This document shows positions 53,695 through 64,000 of a stretch of 64,000 nt of DNA, in pieces. The notes below the pieces were generated by a model. That model saw only the letters and a program-made list of their open reading frames with translations. It made no database searches and was not told the DNA's origin. This stretch comes from Hyaloscypha bicolor E. Taxonomy: Eukaryota > Ascomycota > Leotiomycetes > Helotiales > Hyaloscyphaceae. Made by a program: the position numbers and the translations under genes. The stretch's first letter is position 1; the number at the start of each line of letters is the position of its first letter. The DNA is taken from positions 6,183,565-6,247,564 of the forward strand of contig NW_020194684.1 of NCBI RefSeq assembly GCF_002865645.1. The letters run 5' to 3'.

Positions 53695-54865
53695 TGCGGC
53701 CGAGTAATGTGGTGTTTCGACGCGGCTGTAGCTAGGCGCGTAGCTGGTTCGCTGGATTCTCCACAGTCGTCACTCTGTCACTGAGATGCCGAAAAGATGG
53801 GGGAGGACGGCAGCCGAGCCGAGGCACTGTCGGTTCTGGGGTAAGAGGTCACGTGTTGAAGGGTTCGAAAGTTGTTTGCCAAACACCTGAAGGTGAAGCA
53901 ATGGATGGTGTGTTTGTATGGATGGAAATGAGATCGATTGGATGTTGGCGGATGTTGGGGTTAATGAAGCATTCAGGATAAAACTTGTAGCGTTACGAGA
54001 TTGCCCCTGAACTTGCCCCGCCTCGCGATGGACAGAAAAAGCGGCACTAAATTTTTCAACGTCCCGAGTCAAGCGGGACAATGCAAACGGTTCCTCTCTT
54101 AATGTACACATAGGCTATTGTACATTTAAAGTCTACTCCCTTCGGGTATTCTCGGGTACTCTAGAATATCAGTTCCTGCCCCTCTGGAGCTCAAATGAAT
54201 GTCCATACTTGATTCATACCTACTTCCCTCCTTGCAAGCATGCGATGGTTAACTGGTTCGATGACGAAAGCAATTTTCTGACTGTGGAACTGAATATCTC
54301 TTCGTAGCTCCTCAAACCCACCAAAGCGTTCCAGGGTTCGCGCCACGGCCTTGTCAGCTATACCGATTCGTTCTTATTTATCGTATATACGTATTCCGGG
54401 GTTGAGCAGCCTTTCTACGTTCTTGCTGATTGCTGCGTTTTCAAGCCGAGCGAAGGGAGTCCGTATAGTTTCAAGTTTGGCAGGATTGAGTGGTGGATTG
54501 TTTTGACTTTGAGGATGAGTGCGGTGTTGTGGGGTGTGGTTTGGTGGGGTGGGTTGGAGTGGGTAGAGAGGAGGAGAGGCACGAATTTGGTTGTCAGTCG
54601 AAGAGCGTTAGTGGTGTAGGGTAGGAGGGATTCAGAGCACTATGTGTAGAAGGGGAAGATTGTTTGTCATGAGTGGCATACGAGGGTTTTGCTCCGAGGC
54701 CGGATCCTGAGGGCCATGAACTGGACGAATTTGCTCCGCGATGAGGCAAGAACAGCAATTACAATTGACAGCTTGGACGTAATCATATCAGATTTTTCAC
54801 AGAGATGATTAAGTGTACAGGATACCGCCTTTTCCCTGCCGAGCTTTCCTCCTCAGCGCACCTAC
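53695..54865. other. Intergenic / promoter of small ORF and ligase
   Basis: No sustained frame with a signature. The left end is the 3' flank of the cyclase-family gene. Confidence 0.4.
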
Positions 54866-56355
54866 CTATAATATCGCCAAAGCATTCGGCGGGCTGGCAA
54901 TACCCGACTTGATGTTCAGATTCTGAATCGTCAGAAAGAACGTTGATCGATTCAGAGCATGCAGCTCCTCAGCCAGTGTCTCGAGGTCCAGAAACTCGAC
55001 AATACTTTGGCCCCAACCTGTCTTTCATTAGCCCCTTTCTCTCTCTCCTCATCTCTTTCTATCAAGAAGGGTACCCAAACTCACCTCCAATAAAAACCTG
55101 ATGCATGCTCCTCGGCACGCCTCCAATCGTCTTATCAAAGGGCAAGCTCTCAAAAGCAGGATTGTCCGCACCCACAAGCGCGAGCTTCTTCTCCCAAAGC
55201 CAAGCCAGCAAATCATCACTGCAATTCATCCCGACGGATCCGAGGTTTGGGTCCCAGGGCAGGATTTCTTGCGAGTAGGAGGTGAGGTTCAGGTATTGCT
55301 TAGTCCAGCCTGTGCGGACGAGGAGAATGTCGCCTGGCTTTGACCAGTTTTGGGGGAGGCCTTGCCAGGAGGCTATGGCGTCGAGGTGCGTGCTGTTTAT
55401 GCCGAAGCCCTGGAGATGGTTAGTTGAGTTGAGGGCAGGGAGAGGGGAGGGACGCACGGCGAAAGCGGAGTAGGAGATATTCTTGACCTCAGCCCAGCCT
55501 GCGAAGTCAAGGAGAACGCCACGGCCTGCAATGCCCTTTTGGGCTGCTTGTTGGATTCCGAGTACTTCTGTTGGTGAGGGCCCTACAACTTGATCGAAGT
55601 TCTGTACGCACGTGGGTGAGAAATTGTCCATTGAGATACACAGCGATGACTTACTTCAATCAAATTGTTGTACCACCTTGATTTGTTTAGTTTGATTATC
55701 TGATAAGAGGAGGAATTCAAGACTCACTGATATGTACTTGTATTGCTATCCGTCGAATATGGACTTCCGATTCATCAGCCAAGCCTCACATGTTTTGTAG
55801 ATCAAAACTCACAAATGGCGAAGTCCATCATACTGAGTGCTAACCTGGGTATTCAACACCACAACATCATCCGTATACCCCGAACCCGGTTGGAAAACAT
55901 GATTGAGCGGTTTGCGATTCGGGTTAATTGGTGTAACGAAAGCGTTGAGGTCCATGCTTCAACGATCATGAGCTATTCATCCTCAAATCTTGTTCATATA
56001 TTCTTACTTCAGATTGATTGCTCTCCCGAGTTTGATCTCATCTCCAGCGGCAAGGATAGTTGCATTGGTGATGTGATTCAATGCCCCTTGGACATCATCC
56101 GCTCCCTGCCGACCTTCAGTAATGCTCAGGTTGAGATTTGAAGATTGAACGAACCCATACTCCCCAAGCGGCTTTCGTCGGGTAGGAGGCATCAAGCGGT
56201 AATTGATCATAAGAGGGCCAGTTTGCGTAGACATTGCCAACATCGAATTGACGTGAGACGACAATCCTTGGCTTGATTGGTGAAGAGTGGGGATGCGCTG
56301 TGACCAGCGGTTGAAAACTGACAAGTGCCAGGAGCTTGATAGCTTGTGACTTCAT
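54866..56355 (-). CDS. Secreted cyclase-family protein (kynurenine-formamidase-like fold)
   Basis: Complement join(54866..55017,55085..55409,55458..55601,55655..55676,55728..55763,55813..55956,56008..56105,56161..56355), 371 residues. A signal peptide (MKSQAIKLLALVSFQPLVTA) precedes the 'putative cyclase' fold: YDQLPLDASYPTKAAWGG, ALNHITNATILAAGDEIKLG, INLN..LNAFVTPINPNRKP, GDILLVRTGWTKQY and MHQVFIGGGWGQSIVEF. The usual metal motif HxGTHxDxxxH is replaced by STQYDGLRHF, as in many fungal members. Introns are 48-67 nt; three end in AAG. Exons of 36 and 22 nt (55728-55763, 55655-55676) encode the FPYSTDSNTSTYQ and WYNNLIE region. Catalysis is unproven. Confidence 0.88.
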
Positions 56356-58760
56356 TGTGATGGCAATCACTCAAATTTCAAGAACACAAATTTGAGCTGG
56401 ATGTTTGAGGAAGTTGAGAGTTCAAAACAGAGACAGAGAGAAAAACCAGTAGGAATGGGTACTTGGGGCTTGGAAATATATATCATCATATCCCCACTTA
56501 CATGCTTTGCTCACCGTTTTCTTGGCCAAGATCCAAGCCAATGGAAACGGGTAAAGGATTTGCCACGATGAGGTCTAGATGCTGGATTTAGTCTGATGCG
56601 GGGTAGAAAGGTGGGGTGAAAGGCGGAGCCGCGAACGATCTAGGACATAGGACGAACTAGTTTTTTGGGGGGGGTCCTAGTAGGCTAGAAATTTGGCAGC
56701 CGCATGATGCAAGGAACCTCGTAAGTATATTTCCGATAGTTGAAAGAGGGGAGGAGGGGAATCCGAAGGTGAGATCATGTTCATATGATTAGTAAGACAA
56801 ATGTCCACAGTGACTTGGGACATTTAGCCCTGTTAGGAAGTCAAATCACCACATCGAATAATTCACGATCAGCGTCATAGACAAATCACCATATCGAACC
56901 ATTCACAATCAGCGTCATAGACACAAAGGTGGGAAGCAAGCCGAGGATTTATTCCAGGTCCGCGCATATACCTCTGTGTGAGAAATCTACCCATCTCTCT
57001 CCAGCCAACACGAACCCTCCTAAGCGATCCCCAGACCCCCCGTTGACACTACTATACTATATATATAGAAGCAAGCCGAGCAAACATTCCAGATCCGTCC
57101 AACCGGGTATGGCCCTCCCAGCCGAATTTGACCCTCCTATTTCCGCCTCGGGCTCCCAATTGACAAAAGATTCCCACCATCCAAACCCTTGCACCCCCCT
57201 CCGCCAAAACACAACGCAAAAAACAACGCAACGAGCCCTGGGCTGGTCATCAGGATGAAGCTGCTCGCCTACCCTCTCTTCCAACCATGCTCACGAATTC
57301 TCCAGCACTTGGTCCGTGTGTACAAAAAGAAGTAAAAAAGCAAATGGGGATAGTAAAAGCATTACATGACTATATGCGATATCGCAAGAGGCGCTGGGAC
57401 ACCCTGGTATCAAAAACGACGACTAAAGAAATCTTAACATTCCTCAATGGAAAGGGCCGTGCTTGGCGAGGGAACCACAGTTCGATACCAGCTTCACAGT
57501 TCGTGTGCAACTATGGTTCAGCCAGAAGTGTGGAGCGCTGGCCAAGCAGTGACCCGAGTTGTGCCACTATCCGTCAGGCCGTAGGTGCACGTGGTATTCT
57601 GTAGCAGAGCAGGAGAGGATGAGAGAGATTGAGATGTCGTTGGTGAAAGGTTCTATCGCTCAACTGCGGCATGACAGTGGCGTACGTAGAGAGACTTTCA
57701 ACCGTTGATCGACGCCCATGCTGATGGAGCGATGTGAGCTCCGGACAATCCAATGCTTCGGTGCTGCAAGTCGTTAATGATGACCCGCGCAGCGCGTAGA
57801 GGTGTACTTACAACCTGCGCCCACCCGAAGCTGCCTTCAGCCCATAGATTGAAAGCGATCCTGACGGATTGAGGTCACTGCTTTCTGTTAGCATTCGAAT
57901 TCTGCCCTCAAGCCTTTGAGAACGTACAAGGACAGACTCAAGATCCTCGCTATCAAATGATCTCTCTCAAACCATCTCTCGAACAGATACCCAGTATTCC
58001 TACCGTCGCCGTTCTCAAACGGTGGCTGAATCTCGTCTGCTCACGAGAGTTCGGGGCAAAAGCAAGCCTGTAGATCCGCTCATCTACATATAACCAGTTG
58101 CCCCTCTTGCCTTGTCCTTATTCCCTTCAGCTCTTGGAAAAGTGGTGCAGGCGTTGAAGAGTGTTTGAGCACTCCTAGGAAGACGTGACCATCCCAACCC
58201 GCCGCAGTCCGAAGCTGCGTTCCTTCCTGAATGTTCTGGACTGCCCTTGAGAACAGCTCCAAAAATCCCCCTCGGCCGAGTCCGAGTTGCTGGCTCCGGA
58301 GCAAAGTCACGGCTTGCCAGACCATGCTTACTATCACGCTTATCTCCTTCAGAAGGGATTCCAAACAGGTGGTACCGCCGGCCCCAGGACCAGTCAAGTG
58401 TGCTAAAAGGTTGCCCAGATGAACACCGTTGACCGGTACCGCCGACGTCCGGGTGCACAAGCAACCTTGCGCACCGTTCTTATTCCACTTAACCTCATTC
58501 TAGGAACAGGACAAATCCAGGGCCTTTTACAGTCCTGCCCAGGACAAACGAAGCCTTTTACCGTCGCTGCTCAGGACAAAGCGATTGTTCTCGCCACTGT
58601 GCATCTGGAGCGGATAGAACGTGAAGTTTCCTGCGAAAAGAATCGCGAGTATTTTTGTACTTCTCGGGTATCTCTCTTGCTCTTCGTAATGTCGTAAATC
58701 ACCGCTACTGTTTGTTGGTGTATTCGTCAATAATTCGTGACTCGTCGTAGTGAGATTCAT
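56356..58760. other. Long intergenic region without supported genes
   Basis: Promoter of the cyclase-family gene, a duplicated 40-mer (listed) and mixed sequence with only shadow-like frames. Confidence 0.5.
56843..56922. repeat. Tandem duplication, 2 x 40 bp
   Basis: AAATCACCACATCGAATAAT... and AAATCACCATATCGAACCAT..., each ending GATCAGCGTCATAGAC or AATCAGCGTCATAGAC. Exactly adjacent, four mismatches. Confidence 0.9.
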
Positions 58761-61700
58761 TCAGCCAAAAAATTCTCCAGCAACTAGGGTTTCCCATGGC
58801 TTTCCAGTCTCCCAAACTCGTTCCATCAAAGTACGGGCTTTGTGAACTTGGGTCATTCCAAATCGTTCCACACCTTTGATACGTTCCAGGATATCCGACC
58901 TCCGTTTCTGGTCCTCGGTGTCGCATCCAGCAGTGAACATCGGGAAGAGTAAGCAGGCTTCAGCACTACTTCCTCGCCGGACTTTGTAAAGAGCGCCGAA
59001 GATTTCGAGAACCGCCTTTTGCACATCTGGATGGGTTGAAGGCTTTCCTAGAATTCGTCGGTGGAGATGAACAAGGCCAGCCCAATGAAAGGCTTCATTG
59101 GTTGCAGCCATCTCGAGGCTGTCCCACTGGTATGCACCTTCTCCCGTCGATTGCATGTGAGTACAGGGTTTGGCAGGATGAAGTCGTGACTCTGAAAGGT
59201 CTGCCTCGAGTTTCTCTGCCCGAGTGATAGTGTCTTCTGAGGGTTTCCAATCAGGTCGAATCTCGAGATCAGCTCCAATTCTGTAACCGTCGCAAACTCT
59301 GGACAGCTCTGCAATCTTGGCAAGGATTCGGACGCATCTGCTAGTGAAGCCCAGGATGCAATCGATCTGATAATCATTCTCCTCGTCGATCTCATAGTCC
59401 ATTATCCAGGCCTTGACGAAGTTAGATTGGATATGAAATGGGCAGGTAGTACGAGGGATGACTTACCGATGATGACGAATTTGCTTGACCTCCACTCAAA
59501 CTTCCAAGGACATCAAGATATGCAAACCAACTCCACAGGAATGATGACACTTTATCACCTCGGGACGAGCTTTGCACTCGCTGAGGACCACCTCTCGCAG
59601 CAATCATCTGTCGAGCTGTGTCGAGGTGTTTCTGCCATGGGACTTCAACTCCAAAGGCTTTCGGCGAGATGATTTCAAGAGATGCAAGCATAATTGCGGT
59701 AGCAAGATTTGAGTTCGTGATAATCTGATTTGGATCGTCAAGAGCTCTTCGCAGATTGGGGAAAATATCCTGAACCCATAGCGCGATTCGAGTGGCAGGC
59801 TCAGGCTGCCGGAGGAGACGTGCCCTGTGCGACGCGGAGTATGCGAGAAGAAGATTCAGAAGATTGTCATCCTGAACGGCCATCTGAGGGAGGATGCTCC
59901 TGAAAGGATTTGAAGAGCAGTTGTGTGGGATAAGGCACCCAGCCGTATGGTTCAAAAAATGATGCTGGAAGCGTTAGTCTTGCCCTAATGACATAGTTTG
60001 ACCGCTCACAAAGTACTAAAACCCGAATTAGCAAAACTCAGGTTGTCAAGAAAGGACACTACTTACTAGTAGATTCATCGGGTTCTCAAGAAGTTTGCCA
60101 GGCAATGGCTCCAGCGCTTTAGGAATGGAAATAGCAACTGGCTTGTCATAGTAGCCGCCGTTATCAAATGCGGTATTGTTCGTCTCCATACCAAATCCAA
60201 ACTCCACCGGAATTAGCTCACCATCTTCGTCAAGGACGAGTTCGAGGTGGTCTCTCAAAGCTACTGGTGACACTCCCGTGACTGCGTTCATGTCATCGTT
60301 CTTGCCAATGTCGAGATCTTTAATTCCTCGGTCAATGCCCCATGTAGTTGTCTCCTGATAGACATCTTGATACAATACAGACCAATCCTGCACCTCCGGG
60401 TTGCTTCTTGGGGCATGATTCCGATCATTATTGTGCGGCATACCAGGTGGCCCAGAAAGGAGCGAACTGACAGATAGCCTGCGCAAATCTGGAGAATCTT
60501 GGGCCCCATGTGGTGATGTTTTAGCCGAATAAGGCTTGGTGTATCCATCATCACTGAGACTTGAAGCCGGTGTGAGGGGTGTGCCAACAGAGCTTGCAGG
60601 AACAGGCATGGCAAGAGAAGAGGTTTGGGATTCGACATTATAGGACGTAAGGGATGCCATGCTAGGGGGTGGCATTCTCGTATCATAGGGAGAATTGGCA
60701 TCTTGGCCAGTATAATAACGTACACGCTTCAAAGGTCTGTCGTCGGCTGCCATCTCAGGTGCCAAAACCTCGCCGTCATCCTTACCATTTCCATAAAACG
60801 GTGGGGTTAGACCAGGGCTACCAATGTTTGGCAAAGTGATACTTCGGGACAAAGTGGTTGTGTTAGGGCTTCCAAAACCCGAGTCGGTTGGAGAGAGAGA
60901 CTCCTCCGGAGCTTGAGTGTGCCGGAGCCGGGCGAGTGGAGGTAGTTGGGCTGATAGGGGAGTATCAGGAGTACTAGGAGTCAACGAACGGTATCTCTCA
61001 TAGCTTTGCGCATGTTGGAGATCCGGGCGGCCATAAACACTACCAAAATCTTGCTGTTCATACATCAATATCGGCTGAAGGCTAGGCCTCATCAAGGCCG
61101 GATCGACGTTCATTGAAGGTTGTTGTTCATACTGCAAGGACGGTTCTGGTAAAGTCCCTGCGTAGGAAACATCAGGCGGATGTCTTCCGTAGTCCTCCAT
61201 CCTCATTCCAACCTGTGGGAGCCGGCCATACTGCGAAGAAGACTCTTGCAAGGCCGCAGAATAGGCAACATCAGGCGGGAGCGGGTGGTATTCTTCTGTT
61301 TTTATCATTGACGGTTGGCTTGTATATGACCTGGGTGGGACCAGCATGTTCGGTGTTGGTGTAGTTGTTGAGTCTCTGCTACTCGGGCGACTCGTTCCTG
61401 AAGTGACCATCACATCCCCGAATTCGGGTTTCTTCTTCACTCTGCCCCCCCAATTTAGCCTTATATTATAGTCGCAGGTCTCGCCTTGCTTCTGGCAGTT
61501 CACACATGATGGCTTTGCCTCGTCGCATTTTATCTTTCGAGTTTTGCAGGGCCTATATCTTATTGTTAGGATGCCATGGAAGAATAGATTTTTGGATAAA
61601 TGGCACATAGGTAATTCGACAAAATAGAAGATTAGGAACGAAACTGTGAAGATGGGAGTAATGCTTCACCGAGCCCAATTCAGGCCCCCATCCAGCCCAA

Positions 61701-62064
61701 GGCACCAGCTCCACCAGAACAAAAGGAATCTGCTACCTACCAACAACCAGCACGACTCCTCCGCTTTGGCTCAGGAGCACCGGGTTTCTTCGGCCGCGGC
61801 ATGGCAGCATCTGCTGATTCCTCTTTCCCGTCTGCCGTCCGTCTTCACAGTGTGGCGGAAATGCGGAAGGGCACAGCCTCGTGCTTACTTGACCGGCTGA
61901 TGATGAGCAGGGTCTGCATAGACATTTTCAGGTGGGGTCTCTCCTGCATTTGGGACAATGCGGGTTCCGAAGGAATTGTGGGAGTCGAGAGAGAAGGAAG
62001 AGGATGGGCGGGGCTTGAAGCTGGAAGGGCTTTGGCTTGAGGAGGCTCCACTCGGGCTTGACAT
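58761..62064 (-). CDS. Zn2Cys6 transcription factor with fungal TF domain
   Basis: Complement join(58761..59411,59467..59964,60010..60015,60067..61552,61741..61842,61889..62064), 972 residues. The binuclear zinc cluster spans exons 2-3: RRSRAGCWPCKTRKIKCDEA followed by KPSCVNCQKQGETCDY (six Cys), then a basic linker (RLNWGGRVKKK). Residues ~140-500 are Ser/Pro/Gln-rich. The C-terminal half is the fungal-specific TF domain (NPMNLLYFHHFLNHTAGCLI, LLNLLLAYSASHRARLL, LLFPMFTAGCDTEDQ). Intron 2 is 188 nt. The residues YF come from a 6-nt microexon (60010-60015). Intron 1 ends in AAG. An earlier in-frame ATG (62145) exists; 62064 is preferred for its Ser/Pro-rich start. Target genes are unknown. 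Confidence 0.88.
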
Positions 62065-62173
62065 TTGGCGATTGCGATAAGCGCCTGGGAATTTAGGACG
62101 CAATAATAGCAAACCGAAGTTTTCCCGAATGAAAAGAGGCATCATTCATAAATTGTGTTTTTGAATGTTTACA

Positions 62174-64000
62174 TTACATGATCTCTATATTGAGAATCTT
62201 GATATCCTCCTCTAGCTTCTCCTTGTACACCTTCGCATTCTCAATTTTGTGGATTATATCCAACCCCTGAATAGCTCTTCCGAAAATCGTGTGTTTATTG
62301 TCAAGCCAAGCCTGCACGGGATTAGCAGATGTCAATAAGTGTATGATGTGAGAACTTACTGTCTTATCTGTCGTTATAAAGAACTGGCTTCCATTCGTGT
62401 TGGGGCCTGCATTGGCCATGCTAACTGTGTATGGCTTGTCATGCTTGAGGGTACTGAATTCATCCTCGAATTCCTTTCCCCAGATACTCTCTCCGCCTGT
62501 CCCGTCTCCAAGTGGGTCTCCACATTGAATCATGAATTTTCGGATAACTCTGTGGAAAATGGTGTTGTTGTAGTACCCCTGTTTTGAATGCACAACGAAG
62601 TTTTCCACAGCTTTCGGAGCAGCGTCTGGGAAAAGACGGATGTGGATATCCCCATAAGTAGTGTGGATAATGGCAGCTGTTCCAGTCTCAGCTGCTTTGG
62701 CCTCAACAGCCTTTTTCGCATGAGGATTCGTGGGCTTCTCATTCTGGACATCTCGCTCGGATTTCGAGATGTTCTCATCATTGGTAAACATATAAAACCG
62801 TACTTTACCAACTCCAGTCGTAAAGAGAATTGGATCTCGTGCTTCCGATTCTTGAAGAAGTGGGTTATTCGAGGCTGCCATAGCAACAGTCGTGATCCCT
62901 TTCTTTTGCGGTTGTCCTTGGTACATAGCAATGCTGAGAGGTCTGAAATTCTCATCCTTTCCATACACCTTGACCACCCGGTTCGTGTAGGTGTTCAACA
63001 CCTTGGTTCCCAGCATCGATCCATAAATGATGAAATGTCCAGTTTCATCGAAGATGACATTGACCTTATTTCGGAAGGCTGGATTGTCAAGCTCTCGCTC
63101 TACTCCAAGCCGACGTCCAAACTCAAGGTCTTCGAGTTTTTGAAGAGCTGTACCAGCTTGCTGCATCTCTTCTATCGTCTGTAGTGACTCGTCGTAAGTC
63201 CTGTAGAGTTTTCCTGTTGGGAAATTAAACACCCGTATTTTCCGGTCCGGGAAGGAAAATGTCGCAAATTGTGATCCCGAAGGAGAAATCGTCAGCGAGG
63301 CGGGGGTCGATTTCGCCTTCTTGAACTCGAAGAGATCCGTAGAGCTCTTGTATTCGAAGACGTTGTTCGGTTTCTCGTAGCTTCCTGGGCGCCAATACTC
63401 GATCATCCCATTCTCGTCCGCTGAAATGACACAGTCGTATGCATCATTGAAAGCCATTAACGATACCACGCTTCTATGAAGCCCTGAAATCGTATGTATT
63501 GGCTCCTGGTTCTCTCCTCTCCCATCATATATCCTAATCGTATGGTTGACTTCGTCCGAGACCGCAAGCAAAGGTAGGGAAGCCCCACGCTTGTGTATCC
63601 AACACACGCATTTTGGAGTGAACTCCACAGTCAACATAGACAGCAGATCAAAAGTCATAACATCGAAAATCTTGATGCTCTTGTCCGCTCCAGCTGTGGC
63701 AAAGCTCCTCCCGTCCGCGCTCACAGACACACTCTTGATCTCCCCATTATGCGCCCTAAACTCCTTAACGAATTCAATTCCTTCCGCACCTTTCTTCCAG
63801 AACTTGACAACGCCGTCCACGGAGCTGGTAATTAGGAAGTCGGTCAGGGGTGTCATGGTCACGAAAGCCAGCTGCTCTTTATGCATCAAGGATTTCGAGT
63901 AGCGCGCCGAAGTTGGAAGGGCTGAAATATAGAGCTTTTCGTAGGGAAGCTTGCGACGCTTCTTCTTGGGTGCATCAGTAGAGGGGAGCTGTGGTCCCAT
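62174..64000 (-). CDS. WD40-repeat cyclophilin (PPWD1/Cyp15 type)
   Basis: Complement join(62174..62311,62360..64000), 592 residues from the ATG that sits exactly at the right edge; a further upstream start cannot be excluded. The protein is a peptidyl-prolyl isomerase of the PPWD1 type, nuclear and spliceosome-associated in other eukaryotes. A basic segment (KKKRRK) near the start could be a nuclear signal. WD40-like blades fill about residues 40-400 ([33 protein letters not shown]). The cyclophilin domain is at about 440-592 with [25 protein letters not shown] and [11 protein letters not shown], so catalytic Arg, Phe, Gln and Trp are all present. The 48-nt intron is stop-free and in frame at DKT|AWLD. 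The gene ends 109 bp from the Zn2Cys6 start, head-to-tail. Confidence 0.94.
   Translation of the reverse strand: MGPQLPSTDAPKKKRRKLPYEKLYISALPTSARYSKSLMHKEQLAFVTMTPLTDFLITSSVDGVVKFWKKGAEGIEFVKEFRAHNGEIKSVSVSADGRSFATAGADKSIKIFDVMTFDLLSMLTVEFTPKCVCWIHKRGASLPLLAVSDEVNHTIRIYDGRGENQEPIHTISGLHRSVVSLMAFNDAYDCVISADENGMIEYWRPGSYEKPNNVFEYKSSTDLFEFKKAKSTPASLTISPSGSQFATFSFPDRKIRVFNFPTGKLYRTYDESLQTIEEMQQAGTALQKLEDLEFGRRLGVERELDNPAFRNKVNVIFDETGHFIIYGSMLGTKVLNTYTNRVVKVYGKDENFRPLSIAMYQGQPQKKGITTVAMAASNNPLLQESEARDPILFTTGVGKVRFYMFTNDENISKSERDVQNEKPTNPHAKKAVEAKAAETGTAAIIHTTYGDIHIRLFPDAAPKAVENFVVHSKQGYYNNTIFHRVIRKFMIQCGDPLGDGTGGESIWGKEFEDEFSTLKHDKPYTVSMANAGPNTNGSQFFITTDKTVSSHIIHLLTSANPVQAWLDNKHTIFGRAIQGLDIIHKIENAKVYKEKLEEDIKILNIEIM

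Noticed and set aside
58080..58464. Two overlapping 126-codon minus-strand frames
   Set aside because: Mutually exclusive frames of equal length without signature or introns; no basis to prefer either.
62530..63184. Long frames overlapping the cyclophilin gene
   Set aside because: Shadows of the well-supported WD40-cyclophilin exon.
1..64000. CRISPR arrays, rRNA, prokaryotic mobile elements, secondary-metabolite core enzymes
   Set aside because: No spaced identical repeats, rRNA motifs, or PKS/NRPS/terpene-cyclase domains were seen; intron-rich genes show this is fungal nuclear DNA.

Overview
The window is nuclear DNA of a filamentous ascomycete. Genes carry many 43-65 nt introns with GT/AG borders and CTAAC-like branch points, and the proteins include fungal families (Zn2Cys6 factor, BTB, HET, ULD and F-box proteins). 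A helotialean (Leotiomycetes) source is my best guess, by family flavour only. I see no rRNA, convincing tRNA, CRISPR or prokaryotic operon.

Layout. 1-3.1 kb: an ankyrin fragment and a decayed HET gene, followed by a 448-bp hAT-like MITE with a perfect 8-bp target duplication. 3.7-12.2 kb: a conserved housekeeping block with a charged low-complexity protein, a branched-chain aminotransferase, an Erv2-type sulfhydryl oxidase, proteasome beta-1 (Pre3) and a Pho80/PREG-like cyclin. 12.2-31 kb: an accessory, repeat-rich block with four BTB/POZ paralogues (three damaged), a STAND-N/ubiquitin-like/zinc-ribbon protein, an F-box protein, a kinase-like gene with a probable frameshift, dispersed repeats, short inverted-repeat elements and a second hAT-like MITE. 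30.8-38 kb: a copia-Gag-like gene that may be domesticated, Atp11 and doubtful small genes. 39-41 kb: a ZIP zinc transporter beside a 24-residue copper-metallothionein-like gene. 42-44 kb: a dispersed repeat with a third MITE nested in its tandem array. 44-56 kb: a membrane-anchored lectin-like protein, a secreted Cys-rich protein, a peroxisomal acyl-CoA/4-coumarate-CoA ligase preceded by a 53-codon two-helix ORF ending 4 nt before it, and a secreted cyclase-family protein in eight exons. 58.7-64 kb: a Zn2Cys6 transcription factor with a 6-nt microexon, and a WD40-cyclophilin that reaches the window edge.

The housekeeping genes do not form a pathway. Two contextual groupings stand out: the metal pair (ZIP plus metallothionein, convergent), and the BTB cluster, whose four members share a C-terminal Cys-x2-His-x-His-x4/5-Cys motif. 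Exon joins were worked out by hand from splice consensus, reading frame and family similarity; they are predictions, not transcript evidence.
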